In this document: positions 1 through 9,814 of the stretch, piece after piece | How the letters are laid out: every line of letters starts with the position of its first letter | Numbering within the stretch: the stretch's first letter is position 1 | DNA from: Guyanagaster necrorhizus | Lineage: Eukaryota; Basidiomycota; Agaricomycetes; Agaricales; Physalacriaceae | Direction: 5' to 3' | Assembly (NCBI RefSeq): GCF_019112545.1 | Contig: NW_025064902.1 | Span: 232,623-296,622, forward strand | DNA: 64,000 nt | Made by a program: the position numbers and the translations under genes | The notes under the pieces: generated by a model | Databases searched by the model: none | What the model was told of the DNA's origin: nothing | Seen by the model: only the letters and a program-made list of their open reading frames with translations

Positions 1-2
1 TA

Positions 3-1046
3 GTAGTCATAGACCGAGCTAGCAAGCAAGCCATCTTCATTCCCACTCATGACACCATCAACTCCGTGGAGCTCACCCAACTTTTCCTTATCCACATATT
101 CTCCAAACATGGGGTACCCAGTCACATCACATCTGACTGCGGCTCCAAATTTGTCTCCCAATTTACTTGCACTTTAGCCATGGCTCTTGACATGGAACTC
201 CACCTTACCTCTGGTTATCATCCGGAGGCCGACGGCCAAACTGAATGAGCAAACCAAACTCTGGAACAATACATCTGCATCTACTGCTCCTACCAGCAGG
301 ACAACTGGGACACCCTCTTACCCATTGCTGAATTCACCTACAATAATGCCCCTAATGCATTCACCGGAATTTCCCCATTCTTCGCTAACAAGGGTTACCA
401 CCCCAACATCACCGTTCACTCTGAAAGGGATATCGCCTCTGCCCGGGCCCGAGATTTCGTGGTCAACCTTGATGAACTCCATCAATTACTGAAGGATGAA
501 ATTTCTGAAGCCCAGTCTCACTACAAGACCCAAGCAGACAAGCACCGGATTCTGGCACCTTCGTTCACAGTGGGAGACAAGGTCTACCTCAGCTCCAAAC
601 ATATCAAAACCACCCACCCGACCAGAAAATTCTCGGAGAAATACCTTAGTCCTTTCGAAATCATAGTCCAACCTGGTACCCACTCCTTTACCCTGAGGCT
701 TCTGCCGGACCTCTGGTCCATTCGCCTCGTCTTCCATGTGTCACAATTGGAACCCATAGAAGAAAACACCATTCCTAACTGAATCCAACCACCACCGCCT
801 CCAGTCGAAATTGATGGAGAAGAACATTTCGAAATAGCCCAAATCCTTGACTTTAAACTGGACCGCCGGTTCCGCTGCCCACTGCTGTACAAAATCCAGT
901 GGCTAGGATACGAAGGTACCAACGAAGAATTTGCTTGGTTACCAGCCTCCGAGTTCTCCGCCGATGAATTTATTGAAGAATTCCACCACTGATACCCAGA
1001 CAAACCAGGACCCTTGTCCAAAGTTATTCAAACATCCCATTCCTAA
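3..1046 (+). pseudogene. Pol C-terminus: integrase core plus chromodomain (F1)
   Basis: The frame opens inside the integrase catalytic core (VVIDRASKQAIFIP). It carries the second acidic residue in SDCGSKF and a glutamate 36 residues later in ADGQTE, the D-x35-E spacing of retroviral-type integrases. The C-terminal barrel region follows, and then a chromodomain near 820-1000 (HFEIAQILDFKL, KIQWLGYEGTNEEFAW, the aromatic-rich fold typical of chromoviruses). The frame is interrupted by TGA at 246-248, 780-782 and 990-992. Each sits where family sequences usually have arginine (after GQTE, before IQPP, in HH-YPDKP), so all three look like CGA to TGA changes. The canonical SDRGS is SDCGS here, again an Arg CpG codon change. 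The natural stop is TAA at 1044-1046. Confidence 0.88.
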
Positions 1047-1226
1047 TACAGTGCTACTCTGGACACCACCATCGCCCCACCTTACCATTTCAATTCTAAC
1101 CACTAATTACCACCGATCGATCACCCTTCCTACACTTTCAAAGTCAAAAAATTTTTTTTGCATGTACATTTTTTTTCCATCACCAACATCCGACGCCCTT
1201 TTCTATATACATTTTGTACAAAATAT

Positions 1227-2627
1227 TTACAAAGAAGCAGAACCCGACGGGCCTGCACCGGAACCTGAACTCTCCCCCCACTCCTTCAACTCCTCTATAT
1301 CCTCGTCCAGCCTCTTCAACATCGCCTCCTGAAGATCCTCCACCTCCTGATCTCTCTCATCCTTGAAAATCAGTTGGGCCTTCTTCCAGGCCTCCATCTC
1401 GGACTCCGAAAACAGCTCCGAAGGAGACGACATATCATCGGAACTGTAATCGTCTTGAAGACCTGCCACAGTATCACGAACATCCGCCACCTCATCCACC
1501 AACTCATCCACGTGACGCATCAACTTGCGTATCAATTGTGAAAGTTGGTGGAAACCGGCGGAGACCTCCACACTGCTGATCACCTCGCTCACGGTGACCC
1601 CCTTGTTGAATGAACAGGCGGTTTTCTTGATCTTGCAGCAAGAGCAAGTCCACCCTTGACTGGCGCCTTCGGTTACCAGGCATGCATAACACTGGGCACC
1701 ATCTTGACGACAGCGCACACAACTCCCTAAAAACAAAAAAGCTAAGTTGAGCTATGAAAGAAAACCAAGACACTTACTTTCACCATCTAACAATTCCTCG
1801 CCCCCTGCCGGTCCCGCCACTTCCAACTTTGCCCGCTTTTTGGGGCTAACAACCACCTCTGTTCCACTGCCATCCACTACGCTCCTCGACCTGAACTTGC
1901 ATTTATGGCCTTTCTCCGCCGGACCCACTGCCCTTCTCTTCCCCTCCCGCACCCTCTTCCTCCCCTCCAGAGTCCCCTCGGATTCCTCAGACTCATCATC
2001 CCCCTCAGTCCCCTTGTCCTGTTCATCATTGGATTCCGGAGGCATAGGGCGAGTCACTTTCTTGAAGCGAAGACCGGGGCCAGGACCAAACCGTTCTGCC
2101 AACACTCAACGAAGCCGAAAATCAATGGCCTCTGCGGGGGTCATTTGCAACCCATCCTCCGCAACCATCCCCTCTGGCTCTACCTCCTCAGCCTCAGCCC
2201 TCGCTGCTGACTCCGCAGCCTCCCTCTCCTCAGCTTCCCTCTGAGCCGCCTCTTTCAATGCCTCCTCTGCCTCCTTAGCCCGCCTCTCCGCGGCCTGCCG
2301 AACCTCCTCCCTCTTCCTCTCCAACTCCTCCTTCTGCTCCTTTTTCCATGCCTCCCGGGCCACATGGTCTGCTCAGACCCTTTCCTTCTGCTCCCGCTCC
2401 CTTTGCCATTCCAAATGGCTCTCCACGGCCTCCACATATTCTTCCTCCATGGTTTGCCATTCCAGACGAAACAATTCCTTGGCCTCTTCAGGGCCATCGG
2501 GGGTGGATCCCCTCACCAAAGGCTCGGGAGTGCATGAGCAACGATATGTGGTGAGCGACGACATAGGTGAAGATGGTGGTTTCAGATCAAGCTGAAAAAA
2601 CTCCCATGGCCACCAACAATCTTCCAT
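1227..2627 (-). pseudogene. Spliced antisense zinc-cluster/coiled-coil gene inside the F1 element
   Basis: This gene lies between the end of pol and the 3' LTR, on the opposite strand. I read exon 1 as 2627 down to 1778, a 51-nt intron 1777-1727 (GTAAGTG donor, TTTTTAG acceptor) and exon 2 1726-1227, giving a 450-codon frame. Exon 1 encodes an N-terminus with WW and CSC residues, a long charged helix rich in Glu, Ala and Lys, and a basic stretch with PKKRAKLE, a possible nuclear signal. The exon junction creates a cysteine cluster: CVRC, then CYAC, then CSCCKIKKTAC. An acidic coiled coil ends the protein. Two TGA codons (2373-2375, 2106-2108) interrupt exon 1 and both fit CGA decay. The cysteine pattern recalls fungal Zn cluster proteins, but I do not recognise the family. 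A DNA-binding accessory protein is inference. Confidence 0.7.
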
Positions 2628-2688
2628 GTGGCCCCACTGGCCATCGGGATCTGCGCTCTTGAGGGCAAGAATGCTAAGAGGGGGATAC

Positions 2689-3180
2689 TGTTACGCGCAT
2701 GCCGCCGGCCTCCGTGTCACCTCAACCAACCGCGAATCCAATCACACCACCCACCGGACTCCGACCACTTCCCATTACCTACTAATTTCATTTCACCAGT
2801 ATCATTTCACATCCATATTTCACATTGTAATATCTAGACCCTGAACTTGGTAACGAATACCAACACCGGAACCCAATGGAACCCGACTCAGAATTAGCTA
2901 CCATTAGTATATAAAGCCATGTACATCATCATAGCTACTCAGTTCGAATATCAACTTGGATAAGCCATCTACACTTTGTACTCACTCCTCCCTATCTCAT
3001 CCGTCGGATTCCACTCCGAAGGATACTCCTGTTCACTTCTCTGACAGAACTCCGTTCTGTCCATCCAGATCCTTGGGCTCCGACTCAAGGGTGACGTTGC
3101 CAATAGCTTCGTCAATGCCCACGCACTCCGCCGGACTCCGTGCATGCACTCAAGCCCACTCGATTGGCACGTTCCTAACA
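2689..3180 (+). repeat. 3' LTR of the young F1 element
   Basis: The LTR is 492 bp, begins TGTTACGCGC and ends TTCCTAACA. It is preceded by the purine tract AAGAGGGGGA (2676-2685), the expected plus-strand primer. The same sequence recurs inverted at 6670-7167 and 20604-21102 and directly at 11031-11516, which fixes both ends. This copy keeps its CpG sites; the other three have lost nearly all of theirs. Confidence 0.92.
2908..2951 (+). promoter_or_regulatory. F1 LTR TATA box and predicted self-primer
   Basis: TATATAAAG lies at 2908-2916. At 2941-2951, 33 nt downstream and so close to the expected transcription start, is AGTTCGAATAT. The reverse complement of this 11-mer, allowing CpG decay, is the sequence just inside the 5' LTR of the sister element (6657-6667). 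I infer that the 5' end of the RNA folds back to prime reverse transcription. No transcript data are available to fix the start. Confidence 0.6.
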
Positions 3181-4284
3181 GAGGCTCTGGGAGTGAAAAG
3201 TGATAGGGTGAATTTCACCATCTTCAAGATAAATAGAGAGGATAGCTGTAATTAGGTAATCAGAGGCATCAGTTTCCACCACTATCTTTTGATCAGAGAT
3301 CCAGTGGATAAGGATGGAAGCATGTGTAAAAACATGTTTCAACTCATTGAAGGCAGCCAAGCATTTATCATCAAATTTCCATGGAGTTCCCTTGCAGGTG
3401 AGTCATGTAAAGGGAATAATGATATTGCTATATTCATGTATGAAGTGATAGCAGAAGTTGGCAAAGCCAAGAAAAGATTGGATATCCTTGACTTTTCATG
3501 GCACTGGCCAGTCAACAATGGCCTTGACTTTTTCTTCAGACATGCAAAGTCCTTCAGTTAATAGGATGTAGTCTAAGTATTCCACAGAATCCCAGTTGAA
3601 TTCACATTTAGAGCCTTTGCAGTAGAGTTTATTAGCTCTAAGCTTGTGTAGGACCTCACAAACATGTTTCTGGTGATCTTCTGGATTGTTGGAATATATG
3701 AGGATGTCATCAAGATAGACTACTACTAATATATTGAGCATGTCAGAGAATATATCATTCACAAATCATTGGAATGCCATCAGAGCATTTGTGAGACCAA
3801 AAGACATGACATGGCATTCAAAAGAACCATAATAGATCTGGAAGGCTGTTTTCTATTTGTCCCCTTTAGCTATGCAGATAAGATGATAGGCATGTCAAAG
3901 GTCAAGCTTGGTGTAAATGTGCACAGAATGGGCAGAGTTAAGGAGATCAGAAATGAGGGGAAGAGAGTAGCAATCCTTTTTGAAGATTTTGTTTAGGCTA
4001 TGGTAGTCAACACAGAGTCAGAGTTCACCAGTCTTCTTCTTGACAAATAGAACTGGGGCCCTATGTGGAGAGCAAGACACAGTAATGAACTCATTGCACA
4101 GATTATCATCAATAAACTCTTGTAGAGCCTTGAGTTCAGATTCCAAGAGGGAATAAATGGGTCTGAGTGGTGGAGATGTTCCTTTCTTGAGGTTGATTTT
4201 GAGGTCATACAGCCTGTATTCAGATAGCTTTTTGGAGAGAGTATCACTGAAGATGTCTGCAAAATCATAGTACTCTACTGGCAC
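3181..4284 (-). pseudogene. Reverse transcriptase and start of RNase H (older F1)
   Basis: The N-terminal RT region reads PVEYYDFADIFSDTLSKKL, then PPLRPIYSL and APVLFVKKKTG, close to the usual chromovirus order. The catalytic YLDDILIYS motif is intact near 3690-3715. The thumb (KVKAIVDWPVP) and the start of RNase H (VVETDASDY, ITFHSQSL) follow, ending at 3181. Frameshifts and TGA stops separate the blocks, and the fingers-to-palm part near 3770-4000 is poorly readable. It cannot encode an active polymerase. Confidence 0.82.
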
Positions 4285-4679
4285 TGATGAAAGATCTGCC
4301 AGTTCTATGGATGTGGCTTTGGCTCTAATATTAGGTAAGAAAGACTGCAGTGTGAACTGCTGAGCACTTTCTTCTGCACTGACTCAGACAAATGCAGCAG
4401 CAGATATGATAGAGATCTTTGGGTGTGCTTTTATAGTAAAGGATTCTGAGAGAGGGTAGGAATAGATGGGTTTATACAGAATCAGAGCCTGCCAGCTACC
4501 TGGAGCAGATTTAGAATGTGGTGAAGTCTCAGAAGTTGGACTGATGGAGTCCAGTGGGCACAGAAGTCCCAGAATTGAGCTGGAGGGCTCAGAGAGAGGT
4601 GAACTGTTGTCCTGTGGGCATGGAAGTCCCAGAGATGCAGTGGAGGCTGTGAAATTAGTTGGAGTGGAATCCTAGTTGC

Positions 4680-5060
4680 TTGAATGGAAAGTGATGCTGT
4701 TTTCAGCCCAGTCAATCAGTGGATTGTAGCAGGAGAGCCAGTTGTATCCTAGGACAAGATTGCAAGATAAATCCAGATGAGTGACATAGAAGTCAATGGG
4801 GAAAGTGTCTCTAAAAGGAAAATAGATAGGAATAGTTGCAATTTGAGATATGCAGCTTTCAACAGAGCCATCAAATAATCAGAGTTGCACACTAGGGATG
4901 GTTTTAATAGGGATATCATTGGCAGCTATGTACTTATTGTCAACAAAGCAGTGGCTAGAACCAGAATCAATAAGAGCAAGAAAATGCAGAATGGTAGAAG
5001 CTGGAGACCTATCAGACTTCATACTAGTTGGTAATTCTGCTGAAAGTGGAAGGTGGAAGG
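4680..5060 (-). pseudogene. Aspartic protease domain (older F1)
   Basis: The minus-strand frame contains LIDSGSSHCFVDNKYIA near 4925-4975, the D-S/T-G catalytic signature of retroviral-type proteases. A flap and a second hydrophobic block ([14 protein letters not shown]) resembling the ILG region follow. It lies between the gag zinc knuckle and RT, as expected. Stops interrupt the frame. Confidence 0.75.
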
Positions 5061-5149
5061 ATTGATTGGAAACAGATGTTGCATTGAGGGTGATGACCTC
5101 CAGTGTGTGAATAGAGTCAACACAACCCTGAACTCACATAGAAAGAACA

Positions 5150-6644
5150 GGTTTGCTTTCTAGTTTTCCAACTCAGTTGGAGCTGGTTCCTTAGGAGTGG
5201 TGTCTACTTCAGCTGTACAACCCTTGGTAGAGGCCACTGCCTTCTGCTTGTTGCAATCCTTGGTCTTGTGTTTGGCTCCACAGAACATGCAAAAATTGTT
5301 CTGGCACTGGCAGTTTTTTTCTTCTTGAGTAAGATGGCCATCTTTGTCTAGTTTATCAGCATAGAGCTTAAAGATGGTAGATTTTGGTGTGAAGCTGGAG
5401 TCTGAGGAAGAAGAGTTGGACTCCTTGGATTTGGGATTGGAGGATTGGTTGGAGATCTTATTGTCTCAGTTTTCATAGGCAATTTCAGTCTTCCAGGTCT
5501 AGTAGTGAGCATCAAGTTCTTGAGCAAGAAAGTGCATGTCACAAAGGTTGTTTGGCTTCCCATAGTGGGCCATGTTATCCTTGATGCAGGTACAGAGGCC
5601 ATGGTAGAAGGCATGATAGAGGAAGTTGTCTCTGTACCTGATTTGTGAGGCATACTAGTTGAATTGGACCATATACTTCATGATCTGGTCTCCATCATGC
5701 ATCTGAAGGTATTCTAATGCATCTTCAGCATCTCTGATGACATCAAAGGGGCTGAAGTTGCTGCAAAGCTCATCCAAGAAAGTCACATAGGAGAATTGCC
5801 AGGCTGGTGGATTCTGCAGATTGGGGTTAAGAATGTTTAGTTTGAACCAGTTAAGCATGGTGCTGGCCAGGAAGAAAATGGCATAGTTGACCTTGCTAGT
5901 ATCCATTGCAAATGTGGTAGATCTGTAATTGAAGTTGAACTGAAGAGAGATGATGAAGGCCTTCAGTTTATGAGAGTCAGAATCATCAATTGGTTCTAGT
6001 TTCTTGACTTTGGTGTGAATAGTGGCTGGCTTAGAGTTGTTGAGAGAAGTGGAGACTCCTTATAACAGATTTATGAATGCTAAAAACATGTCCTGCTGGT
6101 TTGGATTGTTGCTTTCTGTGGGGCCATTGGAGCTGCCTGGGCCATTGGAACTATCTGAACCTCCTGGTCCATCTAGTCCATCTGGCCCTCCTGACCCTTC
6201 TGAAAAAGGGTTTGGTGGGTTACTATCTGGTTCCCATCAGATGAGAGTATGAATAGAGGTGTCTTCACTTCTGCCCTCCAAGTCTGGGCTGTCTGAATTT
6301 CCATGCATGTTGCCTAGAGATAAGAGGTCTATCAGAGAGTCAGTTTGGGCACTGTATATTAGGCTGGCCTGTTGGACTCTGTTGGTTGGCATGCTGGTGG
6401 CATCAAAAGGGTTAGAGGAATCATCATAATTAGATTAGTAGGCAGTGAAGCTAGAGTGGATGTAAGTTTCCCTACAAAAAGGTTGTTCTCCACCAGAGGC
6501 CAATCCAAAAAGGCCTGGTTGTTCCTTTAAGACAGAGGCCAGAATGTCTTCCATGGAAAACATGTTGTGATGGGTAGACTGGGTTTCTTTGGGATCAGCT
6601 TCTGTGGGTTGGATAAATGTGGTGGATATGATAAAAATTTTCAA
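5150..6644 (-). pseudogene. Gag with zinc knuckle (older F1)
   Basis: The frame starts near ATG 6644. It runs through a Pro/Gly/Ser-rich N-terminal part, then a capsid-like block (STMLNWFKLNIL, FLDELCSNFSPFDVIRDAED) typical of Ty3/gypsy gag. It ends in a CCHC knuckle, CMFCGAKHKTKDC, near 5270-5310, which binds the RNA genome in related elements. TGA/TAG codons break it in several places. Confidence 0.78.
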
Positions 6645-6656
6645 CTCAAGGGTTTG

Positions 6657-6667
6657 AGTTCAAATAT
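6657..6667 (-). promoter_or_regulatory. Self-priming PBS of the older F1 element
   Basis: On the minus strand, 2 nt after the 5' LTR, the sequence is ATATTTGAACT. Its reverse complement, AGTTCAAATAT, equals the predicted RNA start of the family (AGTTCGAATAT in the young LTR) except at the central CpG. The element's own LTR has AGTTTGAATAT at 6904-6914. The two mismatches are the alternative decay products of one CpG. No TGG-starting tRNA complement is present here. Confidence 0.62.
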
Positions 6668-6669
6668 AC

Positions 6670-7167
6670 TGTTAGGAACATGCCAATTGACTGGACTTTC
6701 ATGCAGGTGTAGAGACTGGCAGAGTGCATAGGCATCAACAAAGCTATTGACAATGTCACCCTTGAATCAGGGCCTAAGGATTTGGATGGATAGAATAGAG
6801 TTCCATCAGAGAAGTGAAGAGGAATATCTTTTAGAGCAGAATCTGATGGATGAGATAGAGAGGAGTTGAAGTGAGCATAAAGTGTAGATGGCTATCCAAG
6901 TTGATATTCAAACTGAGTATTTACAATGCTTATACATGGTTTATATACTATTAGTAGTTAATTCTGAGTTGGAGTCTATTAGGTTTTAGTATCAACTGTT
7001 TGCTACTATATTTGGGGTCTAGATACTAGAATGTAAAATACAAATGTGAAATGGTAATGCTAAAATGAAATTAGTAGATAATAGGAAATAAGCAAAGTCT
7101 AGTGGAATTTGTGGTTGAATTTGTGGTTGGTTGAAGTGACATAGAGGCTAGCAGCATACATATAACA
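6670..7167 (-). repeat. 5' LTR of the older F1 element
   Basis: This is a 498-bp copy, inverted relative to 2689-3180 (plus-strand ends TGTTAGGAAC and CATATAACA). It keeps the TATA region and self-primer position (6904-6914) but has lost nearly all CpG. Confidence 0.9.
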
Positions 7168-8735
7168 GTCTCTTAAGATCAGAGAATACAATTGTGAGAG
7201 GACATATCAGAAGGAGTAAGGGTTCTCAAGGAATATTATGTCATTTGTGCTTGCCCATAAGGCAGGGGTTCACAAATTGGGTTGAGATTGGATTGCATAT
7301 TGTTTATCTTCATATTTAAGACAAGCTAATTCTCATACATGTCTCAGACAATGTTCATGCTTCTGTGACAGGTTCATTGATGATATAGAGTCAGGTTGAG
7401 TGGACAAGTGCTCACAGCATTTGAGGTTACTGGCCTTGTAGTGTGAGTGATGCCATTAAGATATCTGACATTGTTATCATTGATGGTTGCTGAGAAATGA
7501 AGCACTTTGTCTTGAAAGAACTGAACAGATGACCTGACTATGTTGATCTCATATCCCTTATGATGTATGAGATGAAAGAGTGAAAGCAAGTTATTGTGAA
7601 GATCAGGTATGTGCAATACATTCTGGAACTCAACAGCCTCATGGACCTCTCTACTCCTCTCTTTAGGCTCAAACATAATTGTCTCCATATCTGCTCAATA
7701 GATGACTGAGTTGTCTGCTAACTAAATCAAAACTATATATAGTGTCCAGACATGAAACCAGTCTTGATGATGGCTCATGTGAGATGAAGCTTCTCTGTGT
7801 TCATATTTCAGTTAGATGATGCTGGAGATAAGAGATTAATACTTGCTTAGCTGGTGGTCTCTTCTGCAATGTTTGACTTCTCTGTCCTTGCCTCCCTTTC
7901 TTCTTGTCCAATTTTGTATTCTGACATTCTTAAGTGTGCTACATAGCTTGCTTCTTGGCCTTATGTTTGCTGAAACACTTCTCTTTGGTATGTCTAGAGT
8001 TGATGCACCAGCTGCAGGTGGTATCAGGTCATATAAGCAGCTTGAACTCTTACAGTGCTCACTTTGAATAATGTTGCTGAAGTGGTATCATGAGAGTTGC
8101 ACTGCATCTCTTCAGTGTGGAAGGCAAGAACAAGTTTGTTGAGACTGAGAAAATAGAGGAGAAGAACTAATAACACAAAATTATTATAATTAGATGGAAG
8201 AGCACAGATAAGAGTCATATATTGAAGCTTTTCATCAAGTTGATTGATAGTGAACTTTTTGAAGTGGAGTGCTTTGATATTCTGTATAGCCTGTGAGATA
8301 TATCCAACAAGAGTAGAGAGAGATTCTTTGTCATCCTTTTGAATGCTGAATAAGATATCATAAGCATTAAAACAGATGCCTAGTTTTTGCTATTGATAAA
8401 TGTCTTTCAGTTTTGACCATATAGCTATGGGCTTACTCATAAGGAGACTGATGTAAGCACAATGTGATTCATCAATGCAAAGCCAGAGGTATTCTGCTGC
8501 AGATGAATGAGCCTGAAGATAAGTCTTTATCTCCTTCTTTTCAAGCTTTGTGGGTTCATTAGGGTTGACTTGCTCTAGCAGCTCCTTGGTGCCATTGAAG
8601 TGGCCAAATAGCCTCTTGATACATATGAAGACCTCAAATGAGGGTGCAAAGTGATTCTAATTGCCAGCATGGAAGTTGAAAAAGCCATATTTGATGGTGT
8701 TGATAATATCTGAGTTATTTATCATAGTGTGAGAA
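7168..8735 (-). pseudogene. Ty1/copia gag, zinc knuckle and pre-integrase region
   Basis: The minus-strand order starts with a UBN2-type gag (VNPNEPTKLEKKEIKTYLQ; SALPSN-like ALPSNYNNFVLLV) from about 8730. A CCHC knuckle CSWCINSRHTKEKC lies near 7975-8015. The GAG-pre-integrase region follows (VEFQNVLHIPDLHNNLLS; ICEPCLMGK with the zinc-binding C-x2-C) down to 7168. There the older F1 element cuts in, so integrase and RT are missing here. Many stops and frameshifts make it inactive. Confidence 0.8.
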
Positions 8736-9368
8736 AAAAAAAGACAATTCAGGTTAAAGAGCATGTGATGGCCCATGATAGGTGGATGTGACTTTTAAAT
8801 GGATAGTGATATCTCTTAGAAAAGTGAATGAGACTTCAATGTCTAGTGAATGGTTTGTGAGAGAGAACAATATTTTTTCTTGACTTAGTAAGGTGTGAAG
8901 CCTATAACATGTTGAGAGCAGGTTGTATAGTGCAGTGAGAGAAGTCAGATCTGGAGTCAAAGATCAAAAGCTGAGGAGTGTTGACCTTTGATCTTCAGTG
9001 TTGATAGCTATGATTATATAAGATAAAAGCAACATGGAGAGTGTTCCACTTCAACATATTGATGCCAGGAGAGAGAGAGTTTGGCTGGCTTGATTATACT
9101 TGATCTTGATGCTGAGAAGATAAGATGTTGAATGAAGATCACAAAGCTTGAAGTGCTTCTTGAGATTATTGATGCTTTGTGACACCTCTGGTGTTTTTGT
9201 GATAATGGCCAGAGTTGCATGCAGCTGCTTATGCCATTCTTGCTCTGCCTGTTTCAGTTTATATGGAGACTTGAGAAATGCCAGACCCACTTCTTTCCTT
9301 TCTCCTCAAACTACTCTGGCTTCCCTATATACATCTCTTTTATCAGCTTACCATCAACAAATGCTGAT
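8736..9368 (-). pseudogene. Copia reverse-transcriptase fragment and unassigned flank
   Basis: Between about 9060 and 9290 the minus strand reads SPYKLKQAEQEWHKQL, matching the copia RT block (K-S-LYGLKQA-REW), followed by KHFKLCDLHSTSYLLSIKI, the usual RT thumb block. The YVDD segment between them is deleted. In minus-strand order RT precedes the gag of 7168-8735, the reverse of copia gene order, so it belongs to another copy or a rearrangement. I see nothing assignable in 8736-9000. Confidence 0.6.
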
Positions 9369-9809
9369 TGTTATGATTTTTCTATTTATCTTATCTTTTA
9401 TTTTACTTTATTGAGGTGCTTATCTTATCTAGAGCATCTATCTTGATCATAAGGAGATTGCTTACACAATAGACAGTCCATGCTGTTATCCTTTAGAGCA
9501 CAACAGACAATACTCTATTGTTCCACTCTCAACAACTAGATATAATAGTACTATAGCATAGAAACATATAATTGATAGAGACTATATTTATCAGCTATGA
9601 AATATATATAAGTAGTGTAGCTCTCACTGTAGTACATCAGCTTCAAGCTAAAGTTTATTCTATACCACTCTTTTTTTCTCAAGCCTAACTTGCTATGGCC
9701 TTGTAATGCACATTCAGAGCACACAATAGTGTACTTTAGCATGACTGTATAAACTCAATACAGTGCTAGTTTATCATGTGTTCTGATCATATGTCAAGCA
9801 GGTCTAACA
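9369..9809 (+). repeat. Solo F2 LTR with perfect 5-bp target duplication
   Basis: The LTR is 441 bp, from TGTTATGATTTTTC to GGTCTAACA, flanked by CTGAT on both sides (9364-9368 and 9810-9814). There is no internal sequence, so this is a solo LTR left by LTR-LTR recombination. A TATA-like stretch (ATATATATAAG) and the family self-primer motif (AGCTTCAAGCTAA, 9639-9651) are visible. It gives firm edges for all other F2 LTRs in the window. Confidence 0.93.
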
Positions 9810-9814
9810 CTGAT

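Larger units (their letters stand above)
1..3180 (+). mobile_element. Ty3/gypsy chromovirus, family F1, young copy, 3' half
   Basis: Visible parts in order are the integrase core, the pol C-terminal region with a chromodomain, an antisense accessory gene, a polypurine tract and the 3' LTR. The 5' part lies outside the window. CpG dinucleotides are frequent, unlike in the elements that follow, and the coding frames are broken only by isolated TGA codons, so this is a comparatively recent insertion. Its right end abuts the middle of the RNase H region of another F1 element on the opposite strand, so it appears to have inserted into that copy. The 5-bp duplication cannot be checked because the other junction is outside the window. 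Confidence 0.9.
3181..7167 (-). mobile_element. Older F1 chromovirus, 5' half, interrupted by the young F1 copy
   Basis: Read on the minus strand this runs 5' LTR (7167-6670), primer-binding site, gag with zinc knuckle, aspartic protease, reverse transcriptase and the start of RNase H. It breaks at 3181, where the young element begins. The rest (integrase, chromodomain, 3' LTR) should lie beyond the left edge of the window. CpG is nearly absent and the frames are full of TGA stops. The LTR end at 7167 abuts a copia integrase, so this element in turn had inserted into a copia copy. Confidence 0.88.

Noticed and set aside
1747..2244. 165-codon plus-strand frame
   Set aside because: It is the mirror of the Glu/Ala/Lys-rich antisense gene, giving Ser/Pro-rich sequence. 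The antisense reading has the intron, the Cys cluster and arginine-type stops.
8754..8960. FDSRSDFSH-like copy of a copia protease site in an unassigned frame
   Set aside because: The match is weak, the order relative to the gag is wrong, and the flanks do not extend the similarity.
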